Counted from the first letter of the stretch, positions 17,945 through 27,872 are shown. The stretch: DNA of 64,000 nt from JAVVWB01 sp036652335 (GCA_036652335.1 JAVVWB010000010.1:1-64000), one strand, 5' to 3'. Program-made: numbers and translations. The notes: generated by a model from the sequence alone, not told the origin.

Positions 17945-18972
17945 TGACTCACTTTAGATTGCACGGTGCAAATCCGGAAAAATTATACAGAAATTTCAAC
18001 ATCCCAATTACAAAAGAGATATTGGATTTCAGCACAAATACAAATGCTCTCCCTTGGGAGGGCAAAATAACTGTTGATATAACAAAGACACTTTGCGATT
18101 ACCCTGATGATGAAGCTTCTGAGATAAAAAAACTACTAGCAGAAAAAAACCACTGTCAAGAAAATAACATTTTGGTGACAAGCGGTGCGAACGAACCCAT
18201 CTACATAATTGCGTCATATCAAGGTACGACCAAAAACTCAATACTTAGCCCTGTCTATGGTGAATATGAAAGGGCATTGCAAAGTTATGGAGTAACACCA
18301 TCTCACATTACAGGTTTAGACAATTTAACATCTGAGAAAGAAACTATATGGATATGCAATCCATGCAACCCGACAGGACAATTTATAGAAGATGCTAAAA
18401 TGGAAAAACTATTTACCACACATAAAGAAAAAACCTTTATCATCGACGAAGCCTACTCCGAATTCATGTATGACACCAAGTGCAACATAGAATATACAAA
18501 ACATCAAAATGTACTTGTATTACGATCTCTAACAAAAATATATCACCTCTGTGGGGCAAGAATCGGCTACGTATTAGCACAAGAAAAAACAATAGAAAAA
18601 CTAAAAAAAAGACAACCCACATGGAGCGTAAACTCCTTAGCACAACAAGCAGCACTCACATTTTTAAAAGATAAAGACTTCCCAGTATCAACAAGAGAAT
18701 ATTACAGAAACGAAGTTCCACGGCTCATAAAAGAAATTGAGAATATAGGATATGAAGTACAACCTACAACAGTAAATTACTTTCTCGTAAAGATAGAAAA
18801 CGACGAAGATTTTATAATAAAAATGTTATACAAAGGAATTGTTGTCAGACACACAAGAAACTTTATAGGACTAAATGGCAAATACGTAAGAATAGCAGCA
18901 AGAACACAAGCAGAAAACAACATCCTAATAAAGGCTATGGCGGAATATAAAAATGAACATATATCTAATTAG
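17944..18972 (+). CDS. cobD: L-threonine-O-3-phosphate decarboxylase CobD (class II aminotransferase fold)
   Basis: 342 residues. 'MTHFRLHGANPEKLYRNF' is the usual CobD N terminus, 'CNPCNPTGQF' the PLP-fold loop, and 'RSLTKIYHLCGARIGY' holds the Schiff-base Lys (about 200). It supplies (R)-1-amino-2-propanol O-2-phosphate to CbiB. I chose ATG 17944, overlapping the cbiB stop, over an in-frame ATG at 17929 inside cbiB. A threonine kinase (PduX-type) is not in this window. Confidence 0.9.
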   Translation: MTHFRLHGANPEKLYRNFNIPITKEILDFSTNTNALPWEGKITVDITKTLCDYPDDEASEIKKLLAEKNHCQENNILVTSGANEPIYIIASYQGTTKNSILSPVYGEYERALQSYGVTPSHITGLDNLTSEKETIWICNPCNPTGQFIEDAKMEKLFTTHKEKTFIIDEAYSEFMYDTKCNIEYTKHQNVLVLRSLTKIYHLCGARIGYVLAQEKTIEKLKKRQPTWSVNSLAQQAALTFLKDKDFPVSTREYYRNEVPRLIKEIENIGYEVQPTTVNYFLVKIENDEDFIIKMLYKGIVVRHTRNFIGLNGKYVRIAARTQAENNILIKAMAEYKNEHISN

Positions 18973-19558
18973 ACACGCACAATCAGTAACAAACGACACA
19001 TGGACATGGACAGGGCAACTGGACGTAGACATATCAGAAAAAGGGATAAAACAAATAGAGAGTATAAAAGAAAAATTCACATATCCTTTAGGAGACCTCT
19101 ACATATCCTCACCATTAAAACGTTGCACACAAACAATGAATCTTATCTATAAAAAATCTCCTGACATATATATAGACGAGCTTAAAGAATGCTCCCTTGG
19201 CATACTCGAGGGGCAAAAATACACAGATTTAACAAATGATGAAAATTATGTAAAGTGGCAAAAATACCCAGACATCCCAATAGAAAACGGTGAAAGCTTC
19301 AATCAATTTATCACACGCACTCACAAAGGTTTCAATAAAATTATAGAAATAGCAGAAAAGGGCAATCACAAAAATATCATCGTTTTAATGCACGGCAACG
19401 TAATGAGAGCAATTCTTCATAAATTTGTAAACAAAGAAATCTCCCACAAAGATTGGGAAATCCCAAATTTAGGAATATACAAGTTGCAAGTAAACAGTGG
19501 AAGAATCATATTATCTACTACCTATCCCGATTTTTTATTTAATAAAACAGGACATTAA
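18953..19558 (+). CDS. cobC: alpha-ribazole phosphatase CobC-like (histidine phosphatase family)
   Basis: 201 residues of the phosphoglycerate-mutase superfamily: 'LIRHAQS' with the catalytic His at about residue 8, 'SSPLKRCTQT' and the second His in 'LMHGNVMRA'. Overlapping cobD by 20 bases places it in nucleotide loop assembly, where CobC removes the 5'-phosphate from alpha-ribazole phosphate or cobalamin phosphate. General phosphatases of this superfamily look alike, so the substrate rests on context. The transcript ends before cobalamin riboswitch 2. Confidence 0.82.
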   Translation: MNIYLIRHAQSVTNDTWTWTGQLDVDISEKGIKQIESIKEKFTYPLGDLYISSPLKRCTQTMNLIYKKSPDIYIDELKECSLGILEGQKYTDLTNDENYVKWQKYPDIPIENGESFNQFITRTHKGFNKIIEIAEKGNHKNIIVLMHGNVMRAILHKFVNKEISHKDWEIPNLGIYKLQVNSGRIILSTTYPDFLFNKTGH

Positions 19559-19595
19559 CTACTTTATAAAAGAAATACTATGTGTTATTATTTAT

Positions 19596-19795
19596 ATATG
19601 TTTTTTAGAATAAGGGAAGACGGTTAAAATCCGGCACGGCCCCGCCACTGTAACTCAGACAAATCTGTATATGTCACTGATTGTAATAGTCGGGAAGACA
19701 CAGAAGAGGAAGAAGAGGAGTCAGGATATCTTATCTAAAATTGGGTTAATGTTTGCGAGGGCGAACTCCATACAAATTTAATGCTATCTTGTATG
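19596..19795 (+). promoter_or_regulatory. cobalamin riboswitch 2
   Basis: Near-consensus aptamer: 'GGGAAGACGGTTAAAATCC', 'GGCCCCGCCACTGTAA', 'GTCACTG' arm, 'GTCGGGAAGAC' and B12 box 'GAGTCAGGATATC' (about 19719-19731). A downstream hairpin with loop 'GCGAGGGCGA' may be the kissing-loop partner, and a small hairpin at 19770-19794 precedes the terminator. It controls the whole cbiK-cbiA operon. Confidence 0.95.
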
Positions 19796-19829
19796 AGGAA
19801 GTCCAGAAAAGGGCTTCTTCTTTTTTTAT
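19796..19829 (+). terminator. riboswitch 2 terminator
   Basis: Stem GAAGTCC/GGGCTTC (one G-U pair) with loop AGAAAA, followed by TTCTTTTTTT, 28 bases before the cbiK start. This is the OFF-state terminator of the biosynthetic operon. Confidence 0.88.
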
Positions 19830-19856
19830 GATAAAAAAATTAAAGGAGATTATAGC

Positions 19857-20672
19857 ATGCACAATAAAACACCAAAAAAAGCAATCCTAATCGCATCTTT
19901 TGGCACATCTCTGCAATCCGGACAGAGAGCAATAGACAATCTAGTAAATAAAGTTAAATCAGAATACTCAAACTACGACATAAAAATTACTTATACTTCA
20001 AACATTATCCGTAAAAAACTAAAAAAAGAACATAACATTATAATAGATACTCCTTTACAGGCATTAGCAAATATGCAAGACGAAAATTATACACATGTAT
20101 ATGTAATGCCTATGCACATAATTCCGGGAGAAGAATATGAAGATTTAAAATCTGTCATTTCATCTTTTACCAACATCAAAGGGAAATATTCATTTGAACT
20201 CCTCCGCATAGGTCGCCCATTTCTTTTCAACATTCCTTCATGCGATGAAATGGCAAACATATTGATTAGAAGATTCGAAAAAGAAATATCAGAAAATAAA
20301 ACTATCGTGCTTATGGGACATGGGACACCTCGGCACATCTCACATGCTCTCTACTCCCAATTACAAATATCTCTAACTAAAAAAGCTCCAGGCAAATTTG
20401 TTATTGGCACAGTTGAGGGAGCACCACTAATTGAAGATGTCATTTCTAAACTTAAACACATAAAAGCAAAAGAAATAGTCCTCTCTCCTTTCATGATTGT
20501 AGCAGGAGACCATGCTACAAACGATCTTGCAGATAAAGAAAACCCAGAATCATGGTACTCGCAGATCTCAGAAGCAGGCTTTAGAAACATAAACACACGT
20601 CTTGAAGGATTGGGTGAAGATATTGAAATTGCAACCCTTTTCGCATCTAATATAAAAGAATTACTTAATTAA
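19857..20672 (+). CDS. cbiK: sirohydrochlorin cobaltochelatase CbiK
   Basis: 271 residues, class II chelatase. 'KAILIASFGTS' is the family start and metal/catalytic His residues lie in 'VMPMHIIPGEEY' (about 85) and 'LMGHGTPRH' (about 150). No signal peptide, so it is the cytoplasmic type. It inserts Co2+ into sirohydrochlorin, the committed step of the anaerobic route. AAGGAGA precedes ATG 19857. First gene of the operon behind riboswitch 2. Confidence 0.94.
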   Translation: MHNKTPKKAILIASFGTSLQSGQRAIDNLVNKVKSEYSNYDIKITYTSNIIRKKLKKEHNIIIDTPLQALANMQDENYTHVYVMPMHIIPGEEYEDLKSVISSFTNIKGKYSFELLRIGRPFLFNIPSCDEMANILIRRFEKEISENKTIVLMGHGTPRHISHALYSQLQISLTKKAPGKFVIGTVEGAPLIEDVISKLKHIKAKEIVLSPFMIVAGDHATNDLADKENPESWYSQISEAGFRNINTRLEGLGEDIEIATLFASNIKELLN

Positions 20673-20691
20673 AAAAGTTGAGGGTAAAAAT

Positions 20692-21381
20692 ATGAAATTT
20701 ACAGTAATAGGGGTAGGCCCAGGAGACAAAGACCAGATAACAATAAAAGCACTAAAAGAAATCGAAAAAGCAGATCTTGTATTGACTCCACATTCAAAAA
20801 CGGGAAAGGCAAGTGTCGCAGAACAAGTATTTAGAGCTCACCTTCCTCAAATATCGACACACTCCATCGTATTTCCGATGTCAGGCTCAGAAAAAGAAAG
20901 AGACGATGCATTACTAAAACAACTCACTGAAATGGAACCTCTTTGGAAAGATGCAAAGAACATTGTACTTCCAGTAATTGGAGACTCCTCTCTTTATGCT
21001 ACAGGAGCATACCTATATGATGTATGGAAAACATTAGTCCCAGATATAGAACTAGCCCTTGTACCGGGCATACCTGCCTACTCTCTTGCTACATCAATAA
21101 TTTCATCATTTCTTGTACTAGGAGATGAGATATTAACAATTATTCCTGCAAACAAAGAAATAGATAAATTAAAAGAAGCATTAAAAATATCCAACACCGT
21201 AGCCCTCTACAAACCATATATACTAAGAGACAAACTAGAGGAAATCATTACAAGCACTGGTAAATGGAAGAAAATTGTCCGCATAGACGAGGCAGGACTA
21301 CCTAACGAAAAAATTTATGAGGGAGAAGCGGCATTAAAACAAGCGACAGAATATCTCTCTATACTTTTACTGTGGAAATAA
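20692..21381 (+). CDS. cbiL: cobalt-precorrin-2 C20-methyltransferase CbiL
   Basis: 229 residues, tetrapyrrole methylase fold. 'VIGVGPGDKDQITIKALKEIEKADLVLTP' carries the SAM-binding GPGD loop, 'PVIGDSSLYATGAYLYDVW' and 'LVPGIPAYSLATSIIS' follow. It adds the C20 methyl to cobalt-precorrin-2. Placed between the chelatase and cbiC. Confidence 0.94.
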   Translation: MKFTVIGVGPGDKDQITIKALKEIEKADLVLTPHSKTGKASVAEQVFRAHLPQISTHSIVFPMSGSEKERDDALLKQLTEMEPLWKDAKNIVLPVIGDSSLYATGAYLYDVWKTLVPDIELALVPGIPAYSLATSIISSFLVLGDEILTIIPANKEIDKLKEALKISNTVALYKPYILRDKLEEIITSTGKWKKIVRIDEAGLPNEKIYEGEAALKQATEYLSILLLWK

Positions 21382-21392
21382 AGGAGAATACT

Positions 21393-22010
21393 ATGAAACC
21401 TTATGAAATAGAGCAACACAGCATGGAGATTATTCAAAGAGAAATGGGAACTTGGACCGGCCCATCAGAAAATCTCCCCATACTAAAACGAGTAATACAT
21501 ACCACAGCTGATTTTGACTTCAAAGAAACACTAAAATTTTCCAAAGACGCAGTAAACAAAGCCAGAGAAGCACTAAAAAATGGTGTCACAATAATAACAG
21601 ACACAAACATGGCTGCAGCAGGGATAAACAAGACGACGGCAAGTCAATTTGGAATAGAAGTCATATGCCGAATGGCAGAACCACAAATTAGAGAAGAAGC
21701 ACTAAAAAGAGAAACAACCAGAGCTGTCATCAGCATAGAAAAAGCAGTAGAAAAAACACCAAACGCAATCTTTGCCATAGGGAATGCTCCTACAGCTTTA
21801 ATAAGACTATGTGAACTAATAAAAGATGGCAAAGCTCACCCATCTTTAGTCATAGGTGTTCCCGTTGGATTTGTAAACGTCATAGAATCAAAAGAAATCC
21901 TAATTGCAACAGATGTCCCTTACATAGTTGCAATGGGGCGAAAAGGAGGCTCTACTATTGCATCTGCAATAGTAAATGCACTGCTTTATGGAATTGACAA
22001 AAAAGCCTAA
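21393..22010 (+). CDS. cbiC: cobalt-precorrin-8 methylmutase CbiC
   Basis: 205 residues. 'RVIHTTADFDF' contains the catalytic His (about 37), with 'ITDTNMAAAGI' and 'MGRKGGSTIASAIVNAL' as other signatures. It moves the C11 methyl to C12 giving cobyrinic acid. ATG 21393 with AAGGAG six bases upstream is preferred over an in-frame GTG at 21372 within cbiL. Confidence 0.95.
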   Translation: MKPYEIEQHSMEIIQREMGTWTGPSENLPILKRVIHTTADFDFKETLKFSKDAVNKAREALKNGVTIITDTNMAAAGINKTTASQFGIEVICRMAEPQIREEALKRETTRAVISIEKAVEKTPNAIFAIGNAPTALIRLCELIKDGKAHPSLVIGVPVGFVNVIESKEILIATDVPYIVAMGRKGGSTIASAIVNALLYGIDKKA

Positions 22011-23088
22011 ATTAAAAGAAGGATTCACTACAGGAACATGTGCTACGGCAGCCGCGACAGCGTCTGCCAAGTTTGTTGTTGAAGGAATAATTCCAGAAAC
22101 CATCACACTTACGACCCCAGCAGACAAAATCCTTGTAATAGATATCATTGATTGCAAAGACGGATACTGCGGAGTAATTAAAGACTCGGGAGACGACCCA
22201 GACGCAACAAATGGAATGTTGATAAAAGCAAAAACAGAAGTTTATTCTACAAATGGAGAAATAACATTCACAGCAGGAGAAGGAGTTGGAATTGCAACAC
22301 TTCCAGGTCTCAAAGTACCGGTTGGGGCACCTGCAATAAACCCTGTCCCCAAAGAAATGATCACTCAATCAGTCAGGAAAATTATAGGAGACAAGGGAGC
22401 AAACATAACAATTTCTGTCCCTAATGGAGAAGAAACGGCAAAAAAAACATTTAATCCACGACTTGGAGTAACGGGTGGGATTTCTATCCTAGGGACAACT
22501 GGCATAGTAAAACCTATGGATGAGCAATCAATCTTTGACTCACTCACTTTAGAACTAAACACACATGCGTCAATAAATAGAAAAATAATTGCAATTACAT
22601 TTGCTAACACTGGTGAAATATCATTGAGAAAAGCCTTTGGTATTGAAAAAAGAGTCGTAATCCAAACTGGCAACTACATTGGTTACATATTAGATGAAGC
22701 CGTGAGATTAAAAATTCCCAACGCCCTAATATGTGGTCACCCCGGGAAACTACTAAAAGTAGCAGCTGGAACTTTTAACACACACAACAGGACAGGAGAC
22801 GGCAGAAAAGAAGCTCTCTGTACACATTGTGCATTAGCGGGAATTGACAAAGAAACAATCCAAGCATTATACAATTCCTCCACCACTGAAGTAGCAATGG
22901 AAATTATAAAAGAAAAAAACCTCTCCTTCATTTGGTCAAATATCGCAAATATTATTGCAAAAAGATGTATGGACAGGGCTTTTAATGACATAAATATTGA
23001 AGTCGCATTTATAGATAACAATGGCGAAATATTAGGTCAAAGTACAAAAGCAGACAAATTTGCGGAGGAATTAAGAAATGAAAAATAA
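21976..23088 (+). CDS. cbiD: cobalt-precorrin-5B C1-methyltransferase CbiD
   Basis: 370 residues as listed. 'KEGFTTGTCATAAATAS' near the start is the family hallmark, with 'KPMDEQSIFDSL' and 'CGHPGKLLKVAAG' later. It transfers the C1 methyl using SAM although its fold differs from the other methylases. It overlaps cbiC by 35 bases; ATG 21976 and ATG 21988 are both possible and neither has its own ribosome site, so it relies on coupling. It overlaps the following gene by 11 bases. Confidence 0.93.
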   Translation: MHCFMELTKKPKLKEGFTTGTCATAAATASAKFVVEGIIPETITLTTPADKILVIDIIDCKDGYCGVIKDSGDDPDATNGMLIKAKTEVYSTNGEITFTAGEGVGIATLPGLKVPVGAPAINPVPKEMITQSVRKIIGDKGANITISVPNGEETAKKTFNPRLGVTGGISILGTTGIVKPMDEQSIFDSLTLELNTHASINRKIIAITFANTGEISLRKAFGIEKRVVIQTGNYIGYILDEAVRLKIPNALICGHPGKLLKVAAGTFNTHNRTGDGRKEALCTHCALAGIDKETIQALYNSSTTEVAMEIIKEKNLSFIWSNIANIIAKRCMDRAFNDINIEVAFIDNNGEILGQSTKADKFAEELRNEK

Positions 23089-24301
23089 TATTTGGGTCTT
23101 GGGTGCAGGCCCAGGAGATCCATCATATGTAACTCCAATAGTGACTTCTATATTGAAAAATGCTCATTGTGTAGTAGTTGCAAAAAGGCACCTCTCATTA
23201 GCAAAAAATCACAAAAACATTATTTATTTAGAAAATTTTGATGACACAACTAAGTCGATAATAAAAGAGATAGAAATTGGTGATGTTGCAGTCCTTGTCT
23301 CAGGAGACCCTGGAATATACAGCTTACTACAATACTTAAAAAGCAAATTTCCATCAGAACAAATTAAAATATTGCCAGGCATAAGTTCTCTACAAACTTT
23401 GGCAGCAGCAGCAAAAGAAACATGGAACGACTCAGTAATCCTTTCGGGTCATGGGAAAGAAATCAAAAATTCAAAAATACTTGATACTATAGATAAAAAC
23501 AGAAGCACATACTTTTTTTGTGGAAAAGATAAAAATCCTAAATGGTTATGTAAGCTTTTAGCTGAAAATGAATTTAATAACATAAAAGTAACTATAGGCG
23601 AAAACCTAAGTTACCCCAATGAGAAAATAACTTGTGGCCAGCCCTGTGAATTAAAAGATGATTACGACACATTATCTCTAGTCCTTATCATAAATGATAC
23701 ACCCAACAAAAGACACAACAACAGACCCAAAGACGAAGAATTTATAAGGGCAGAAGTACCTATGACAAGAGAAGAAGTTCGTTCCGTCATAATAGATAAA
23801 ATGGAACTAGAAACCGACTCCTTAGTTTGGGACATTGGTGCAGGGACAGGCTCAATCTCAATAGCCTCTGCCCTACTATGCACTGACGGCGAAGTTCACG
23901 CTGTAGAATACAACCCTACCGCAGTAGAACTAGAAATAAAAAACATAAAAAAATTTGGGCTATTTAACGTTTTTACACACACAGGCACTGCCTTAGATAC
24001 GATAAAAACCTTAAAAAAGCCAACCCATGTATTCATCGGAGGTAGCGGAAAAGAGCTACAAGAAATACTTGAATACATTCCTAATTTAGGAGAAAACATA
24101 AAAATAGTAATAACAGGAGTCACATTAAAAACGAATGCTATAGCCTACACAATACTAAACACTCCGAATTACAAAGAATTTGATGCTATTCAAATAAACA
24201 TAAGCAGAGCAAAAAAAATTGCAGAAAGCACAATAATGTCAGCACAAAATCCAATAACCATATTTTCTGCTATTACAAACAAAACGAAAGAAGGATTATA
24301 A
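23078..24301 (+). CDS. cbiET: CbiE-CbiT fusion (cobalt-precorrin-7 C5-methyltransferase / C15-methyltransferase-decarboxylase)
   Basis: 407 residues, two domains. Residues about 1-200 are a tetrapyrrole methylase ('WVLGAGPGDPSYVT', 'VLVSGDPGIYSLL', 'LPGISSLQTLAAA'), equal to CbiE. Residues about 215-400 are a Rossmann SAM methyltransferase ('AEVPMTREEVRSVII', 'VWDIGAGTGSISIASAL', 'FIGGSGKELQEIL'), equal to CbiT. The order is that of CobL. It methylates C5 and C15 and removes the acetate carboxyl at C12. Confidence 0.95.
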   Translation: MKNNIWVLGAGPGDPSYVTPIVTSILKNAHCVVVAKRHLSLAKNHKNIIYLENFDDTTKSIIKEIEIGDVAVLVSGDPGIYSLLQYLKSKFPSEQIKILPGISSLQTLAAAAKETWNDSVILSGHGKEIKNSKILDTIDKNRSTYFFCGKDKNPKWLCKLLAENEFNNIKVTIGENLSYPNEKITCGQPCELKDDYDTLSLVLIINDTPNKRHNNRPKDEEFIRAEVPMTREEVRSVIIDKMELETDSLVWDIGAGTGSISIASALLCTDGEVHAVEYNPTAVELEIKNIKKFGLFNVFTHTGTALDTIKTLKKPTHVFIGGSGKELQEILEYIPNLGENIKIVITGVTLKTNAIAYTILNTPNYKEFDAIQINISRAKKIAESTIMSAQNPITIFSAITNKTKEGL

Positions 24302-25057
24302 ATGATACACTTTGTCGGTGCAGGTCCAGGTGCAACAGACCTTATAACAATTAGAGGAGCAAAACTTCTTTCTCAAGCAGATGTAATAATATACGCTGGG
24401 TCCCTTGTAAATCCAGAACTGCTTAAAATGTGCAAACCGTCATGTGAAATACATGACAGCGCTTACATGACTTTAGATGAGGTAACAGAAAAATTTGAAG
24501 AAGCAGAAAAAAATGGATTAACAACAGTGCGACTACACACAGGGGATCCCTCCATTTATGGTGCAATAAGAGAACAAATGGATAAACTTAAAACAATGGG
24601 AATAGATTACGATATAACCCCAGGAGTAAGCTCCTTTTGTGCAGCAGCAGCTGCCGCCGAAGTAGAATATACACTCCCAAACGTAAGCCAAACAGTAATA
24701 ATAACAAGAATGGAAGGAAGAACACCTGTTCCTGTAAAAGAAAAATTGGAACTTCTAGCCTCACATCAAACGTCAATGGTACTCTTTCTATCATCAAGTT
24801 TATTAAAAGAATCATGTGATGCCCTTATTTCTGGTGGATACAAACCAGAAACAAAAGCTGTCATGGTATACAAAGCATCATGGCCAGAACAAAAAGTACT
24901 TAAAGCTACAATAGAAACCCTACCGTCTCTAGCAGAAAAAGAAGGAATAAAAAATACAGCTCTTATTCTTATAGGAGATTTCCTTGGTGATGACTACGAA
25001 CTTTCAAAACTTTACGACAAAAATTTCTCACACATGTTTAGACAAGCCAAGGAATAA
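24302..25057 (+). CDS. cbiF: cobalt-precorrin-4 C11-methyltransferase CbiF
   Basis: 251 residues. 'FVGAGPGATDLITIRGAKLLSQADVIIYAGSLV' is the typical N terminus, 'LHTGDPSIYGAI' the SAM loop and 'TPGVSSFCAAAAAAEVEYTLP' the tetrapyrrole methylase centre. ATG follows directly on the cbiET stop. Confidence 0.96.
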   Translation: MIHFVGAGPGATDLITIRGAKLLSQADVIIYAGSLVNPELLKMCKPSCEIHDSAYMTLDEVTEKFEEAEKNGLTTVRLHTGDPSIYGAIREQMDKLKTMGIDYDITPGVSSFCAAAAAAEVEYTLPNVSQTVIITRMEGRTPVPVKEKLELLASHQTSMVLFLSSSLLKESCDALISGGYKPETKAVMVYKASWPEQKVLKATIETLPSLAEKEGIKNTALILIGDFLGDDYELSKLYDKNFSHMFRQAKE

Positions 25058-25060
25058 AAA

Positions 25061-26014
25061 GTGGACAACATACACATTGCCACATTCTCGAAACACGGAA
25101 TAGAAACAGCCCTGCTAATAGCAGAGAATATAGGAGGGACAGTATGGGCTCCGGAAAAATTTTCTACAAGCCAAACTACTCCCTACACAACTTCTCTAAA
25201 TCAATGGGCTGAAAAAATATTTGCTTCATCAGATGCAATAATATTTGTCTGTGCATGTGGGATAGCGGTAAGAGCAATAGCACCTCATATAAAAAGCAAA
25301 GAAACAGATCCGGCCATTATCGTACTTGACGACATTGGCAAAAATGTCATATCTCTAATGTCTGGACATTTAGGAGGCGCAAACGACCTCGCAAAAAAAA
25401 TTGCTAAAATTACAAATGGCAATCCCATAATAACAACTGCAACAGACATACATGAACTAACAGCTATTGATGAATGGGCAAAAAAACATAACTGCAAAAT
25501 AGAAAACATAAAAATAGCAAAAGAAGTATCATCTCAAATATTACAAGGACACAATATCGGCGTTGCCATCACTGAAGAAATAATAGACCCTCCATTCCCC
25601 GTTACACTCTGGCTACGTCCAAAGAACCTTGTTTTAGGAGTCGGGTGCAAGAAAAACACTGAGCCACAAATACTTATTGAAGCAATGGAAGATTTCATGG
25701 AAAAACTAAGTCTATCACCTCTTTCTATAGCTCAAATAGCGTCAATAGACTTAAAAAAAGAAGAAAAAGCAATTCTAGCCCTTGCTAACAAACTATCAAT
25801 ACCTTTTTGTACATTTAGTGCAGAAGAACTAAACTCCCTCGACGGTGAATTTACACCCTCAGAAAAAGTTAAAAAAGTAACAGGGGTAGACAACGTCTGT
25901 GAAAGAGCCGCAGTTTTATGTTCTAATGGGACACTAATAGCAAACAAAACTATTTACAAAGGAATAACTTTTGCACTAGCAAAAACCAGGAGGCAAAAAT
26001 GCAAATCAAAATAG
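25061..26014 (+). CDS. cbiG: cobalt-precorrin-5A hydrolase CbiG
   Basis: 317 residues. 'FVCACGIAVRAIAPHIKSK' and 'ISLMSGHLGGANDLAKKIA' are CbiG signatures; the C-terminal part with 'LVLGVGCKKNTEP' is the CobE-like domain. It opens the delta-lactone and releases the two-carbon fragment as acetaldehyde. Start is GTG 25061, preceded by AAGGA; no in-frame ATG lies nearby. It overlaps hemA by 16 bases. Confidence 0.94.
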   Translation: MDNIHIATFSKHGIETALLIAENIGGTVWAPEKFSTSQTTPYTTSLNQWAEKIFASSDAIIFVCACGIAVRAIAPHIKSKETDPAIIVLDDIGKNVISLMSGHLGGANDLAKKIAKITNGNPIITTATDIHELTAIDEWAKKHNCKIENIKIAKEVSSQILQGHNIGVAITEEIIDPPFPVTLWLRPKNLVLGVGCKKNTEPQILIEAMEDFMEKLSLSPLSIAQIASIDLKKEEKAILALANKLSIPFCTFSAEELNSLDGEFTPSEKVKKVTGVDNVCERAAVLCSNGTLIANKTIYKGITFALAKTRRQKCKSK

Positions 26015-27153
26015 CAGGAGTTGACTACATAAACTCCCCACTATCAATAAGAGAAAAATTCGCTTTTACATCGACGAGCGCAACAGAATTTCTCACAAAA
26101 ATAAAACACTCAACGGAAGAATGTATCCTTATTTTTACCTGTAACAGAACGGAACTGATAGTAATATCAGAAACAGATCCAATAGAATTACTAAAAAAAG
26201 AACGAGGAAACGCAAAATTCTTCACCTATGAAGGCGAAGAGGCAATAGAACACATCTACAACGTAGCGGCAGGTATCTGCTCTCAAGTCCCTCTTGAAGA
26301 CCAAATACTTGGACAAGTAAAAGATGCCTTAAACCTATCACAAGCACTAAAATGTTGTGGCCCAACCTTAAGCAAACTCTTTCAAAGCGCCATATCAGCT
26401 GGGAAAGAAATACGGAGTGAAATAAAAAAAGGTAACAACGACACAAGCATATCCGTTGCAAAAATAGCATTTGAAAAAGCACTAAAAGAACAAACAACCC
26501 TCACAGGTAAAAAATGCTTAATTATAGGAAGCGGAGCAACTGGAATGCTCTGCGCACAACTATTTTTAGAAGCAGGCTCAGATGTAAAAATGACAATAAG
26601 AAGACATCGTAAAGATGGTGCAACTTCCTCCTCTATGATTTCTACCATTTCTTACGACGAAAAAAACAAATACGCTATTCAAGCGGACATCATAATAGGA
26701 GCAACATCAAGTCCACACTTCGTCCTTACAGAAGAAGACTTCAAGGAAAGCGACAAAAAAGTAACAATACTAGACTTGGCAGTACCAAGAGACATCTCCA
26801 CAAAAATAGCAACATACAAGAACGTAACATTATATGACATGGACTCACTTGGATGTCAGCCCATAAAATCTGAATTTATGGAAGAAATAGAAAAAATACT
26901 TCACCATCACAAAACAAAATTTTATGAATGGGAAGAAATAAAAGAATGCGTACCAATGATTGAAGAAATTTGTGACTATGCAGAACGAGAACTCATAAAT
27001 ACAATAGGCTACAAAAATGAAGAAGAAAAAGAAATATTAGAGGAAGCAGCAAGAAACATGATGAACAAACTTCTCTTTTCCATAAAAAACAACGAAGAAA
27101 TCAACACAGCAAAAACATGTTACCAAGTAATGGCGAAGGCGGCGAAAATATGA
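25999..27153 (+). CDS. hemA: glutamyl-tRNA reductase
   Basis: 384 residues, slightly short. The catalytic Cys is in 'FTCNRTELIVIS' (about 50), the NADPH-binding Rossmann segment is 'KKCLIIGSGATGMLCAQLF' (about 172-190), and a C-terminal dimerisation helix region follows. It reduces Glu-tRNA to glutamate semialdehyde, first step of the C5 pathway. AGGAGG precedes the ATG. Embedding among cbi genes means that glutamate entry into tetrapyrroles is also under riboswitch 2. Confidence 0.95.
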   Translation: MQIKIAGVDYINSPLSIREKFAFTSTSATEFLTKIKHSTEECILIFTCNRTELIVISETDPIELLKKERGNAKFFTYEGEEAIEHIYNVAAGICSQVPLEDQILGQVKDALNLSQALKCCGPTLSKLFQSAISAGKEIRSEIKKGNNDTSISVAKIAFEKALKEQTTLTGKKCLIIGSGATGMLCAQLFLEAGSDVKMTIRRHRKDGATSSSMISTISYDEKNKYAIQADIIIGATSSPHFVLTEEDFKESDKKVTILDLAVPRDISTKIATYKNVTLYDMDSLGCQPIKSEFMEEIEKILHHHKTKFYEWEEIKECVPMIEEICDYAERELINTIGYKNEEEKEILEEAARNMMNKLLFSIKNNEEINTAKTCYQVMAKAAKI

Positions 27154-27869
27154 TATACGTAGTAGGATTAGGCCCAGGCAAAAAAGACCAAATGACAAAA
27201 AGAGCCCTTGATACTCTTGATAAATGTGATGTCATAATTGGATACAAAGCATATATCGACCTTATAAAAGATTGTTATGATGATAAAAAAGAACTTGTTT
27301 CCTCTCCCATGAAAGGAGAAACATCAAGATGTCACATGGCCCTAGAACGTGCCCTAAACGGTGACACCGTCGCAATCGTATCAAGTGGAGACCCAGGAGT
27401 ATACGGAATGGCAGGCATCATGTTAGAAATTGCACAAGGAAAAACCGAAGTTGAAATAGTTCCAGGAATGACAGCGGCATGCACAGCTGCTGCGATACTA
27501 GGCGCTCCCCTTATGCATGACTTTGCAATTATAAGTTTAAGTGACCTCCTTACCCCATGGGAACTCATAGAAAAAAGACTAACACTTGCAGGAGAAGCAG
27601 ACTTCATAGTATGTCTATACAACCCTGCAAGCCATGGTCGTCCAGATCATCTACGTAAAGCAGTAGAAATACTACTACAATCAAAAAGCCCAGAAACTCC
27701 AGCTGGATGGGTCAAAAACGCTGGACGAGACGGAGAAGAGTACGGTGTAACTACTTTGGACAAAATTGCAGATGAGCCAATAAACATGTTCACAACAGTA
27801 ATAATCGGCAACTCTACAACGAAAATTCAAAATGGGAAAATGCTAACTCCCAGAGGATATAAAATATAA
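27150..27869 (+). CDS. cbiH: cobalt-precorrin-3B C17-methyltransferase CbiH
   Basis: 239 residues. 'MIYVVGLGPGKKDQMTKRALDTLDKCDVIIGY' is the hallmark start, 'VSSGDPGVYGMAGIM' the SAM loop and 'FIVCLYNPASHGRP' the C-terminal motif. It methylates C17 with ring contraction. ATG 27150 overlaps the hemA stop (ATGA) and is preferred over an ATG at 27117 in hemA. Confidence 0.95.
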   Translation: MIYVVGLGPGKKDQMTKRALDTLDKCDVIIGYKAYIDLIKDCYDDKKELVSSPMKGETSRCHMALERALNGDTVAIVSSGDPGVYGMAGIMLEIAQGKTEVEIVPGMTAACTAAAILGAPLMHDFAIISLSDLLTPWELIEKRLTLAGEADFIVCLYNPASHGRPDHLRKAVEILLQSKSPETPAGWVKNAGRDGEEYGVTTLDKIADEPINMFTTVIIGNSTTKIQNGKMLTPRGYKI

Positions 27870-27872
27870 AAA

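Noticed and set aside
16529..19558. cdd as part of the B12 regulon
   Set aside because: No cobalamin aptamer precedes cdd-cbiB-cobD-cobC; only the pdxS terminator and a ribosome site are seen, so this short operon seems not to be switched by B12 directly.
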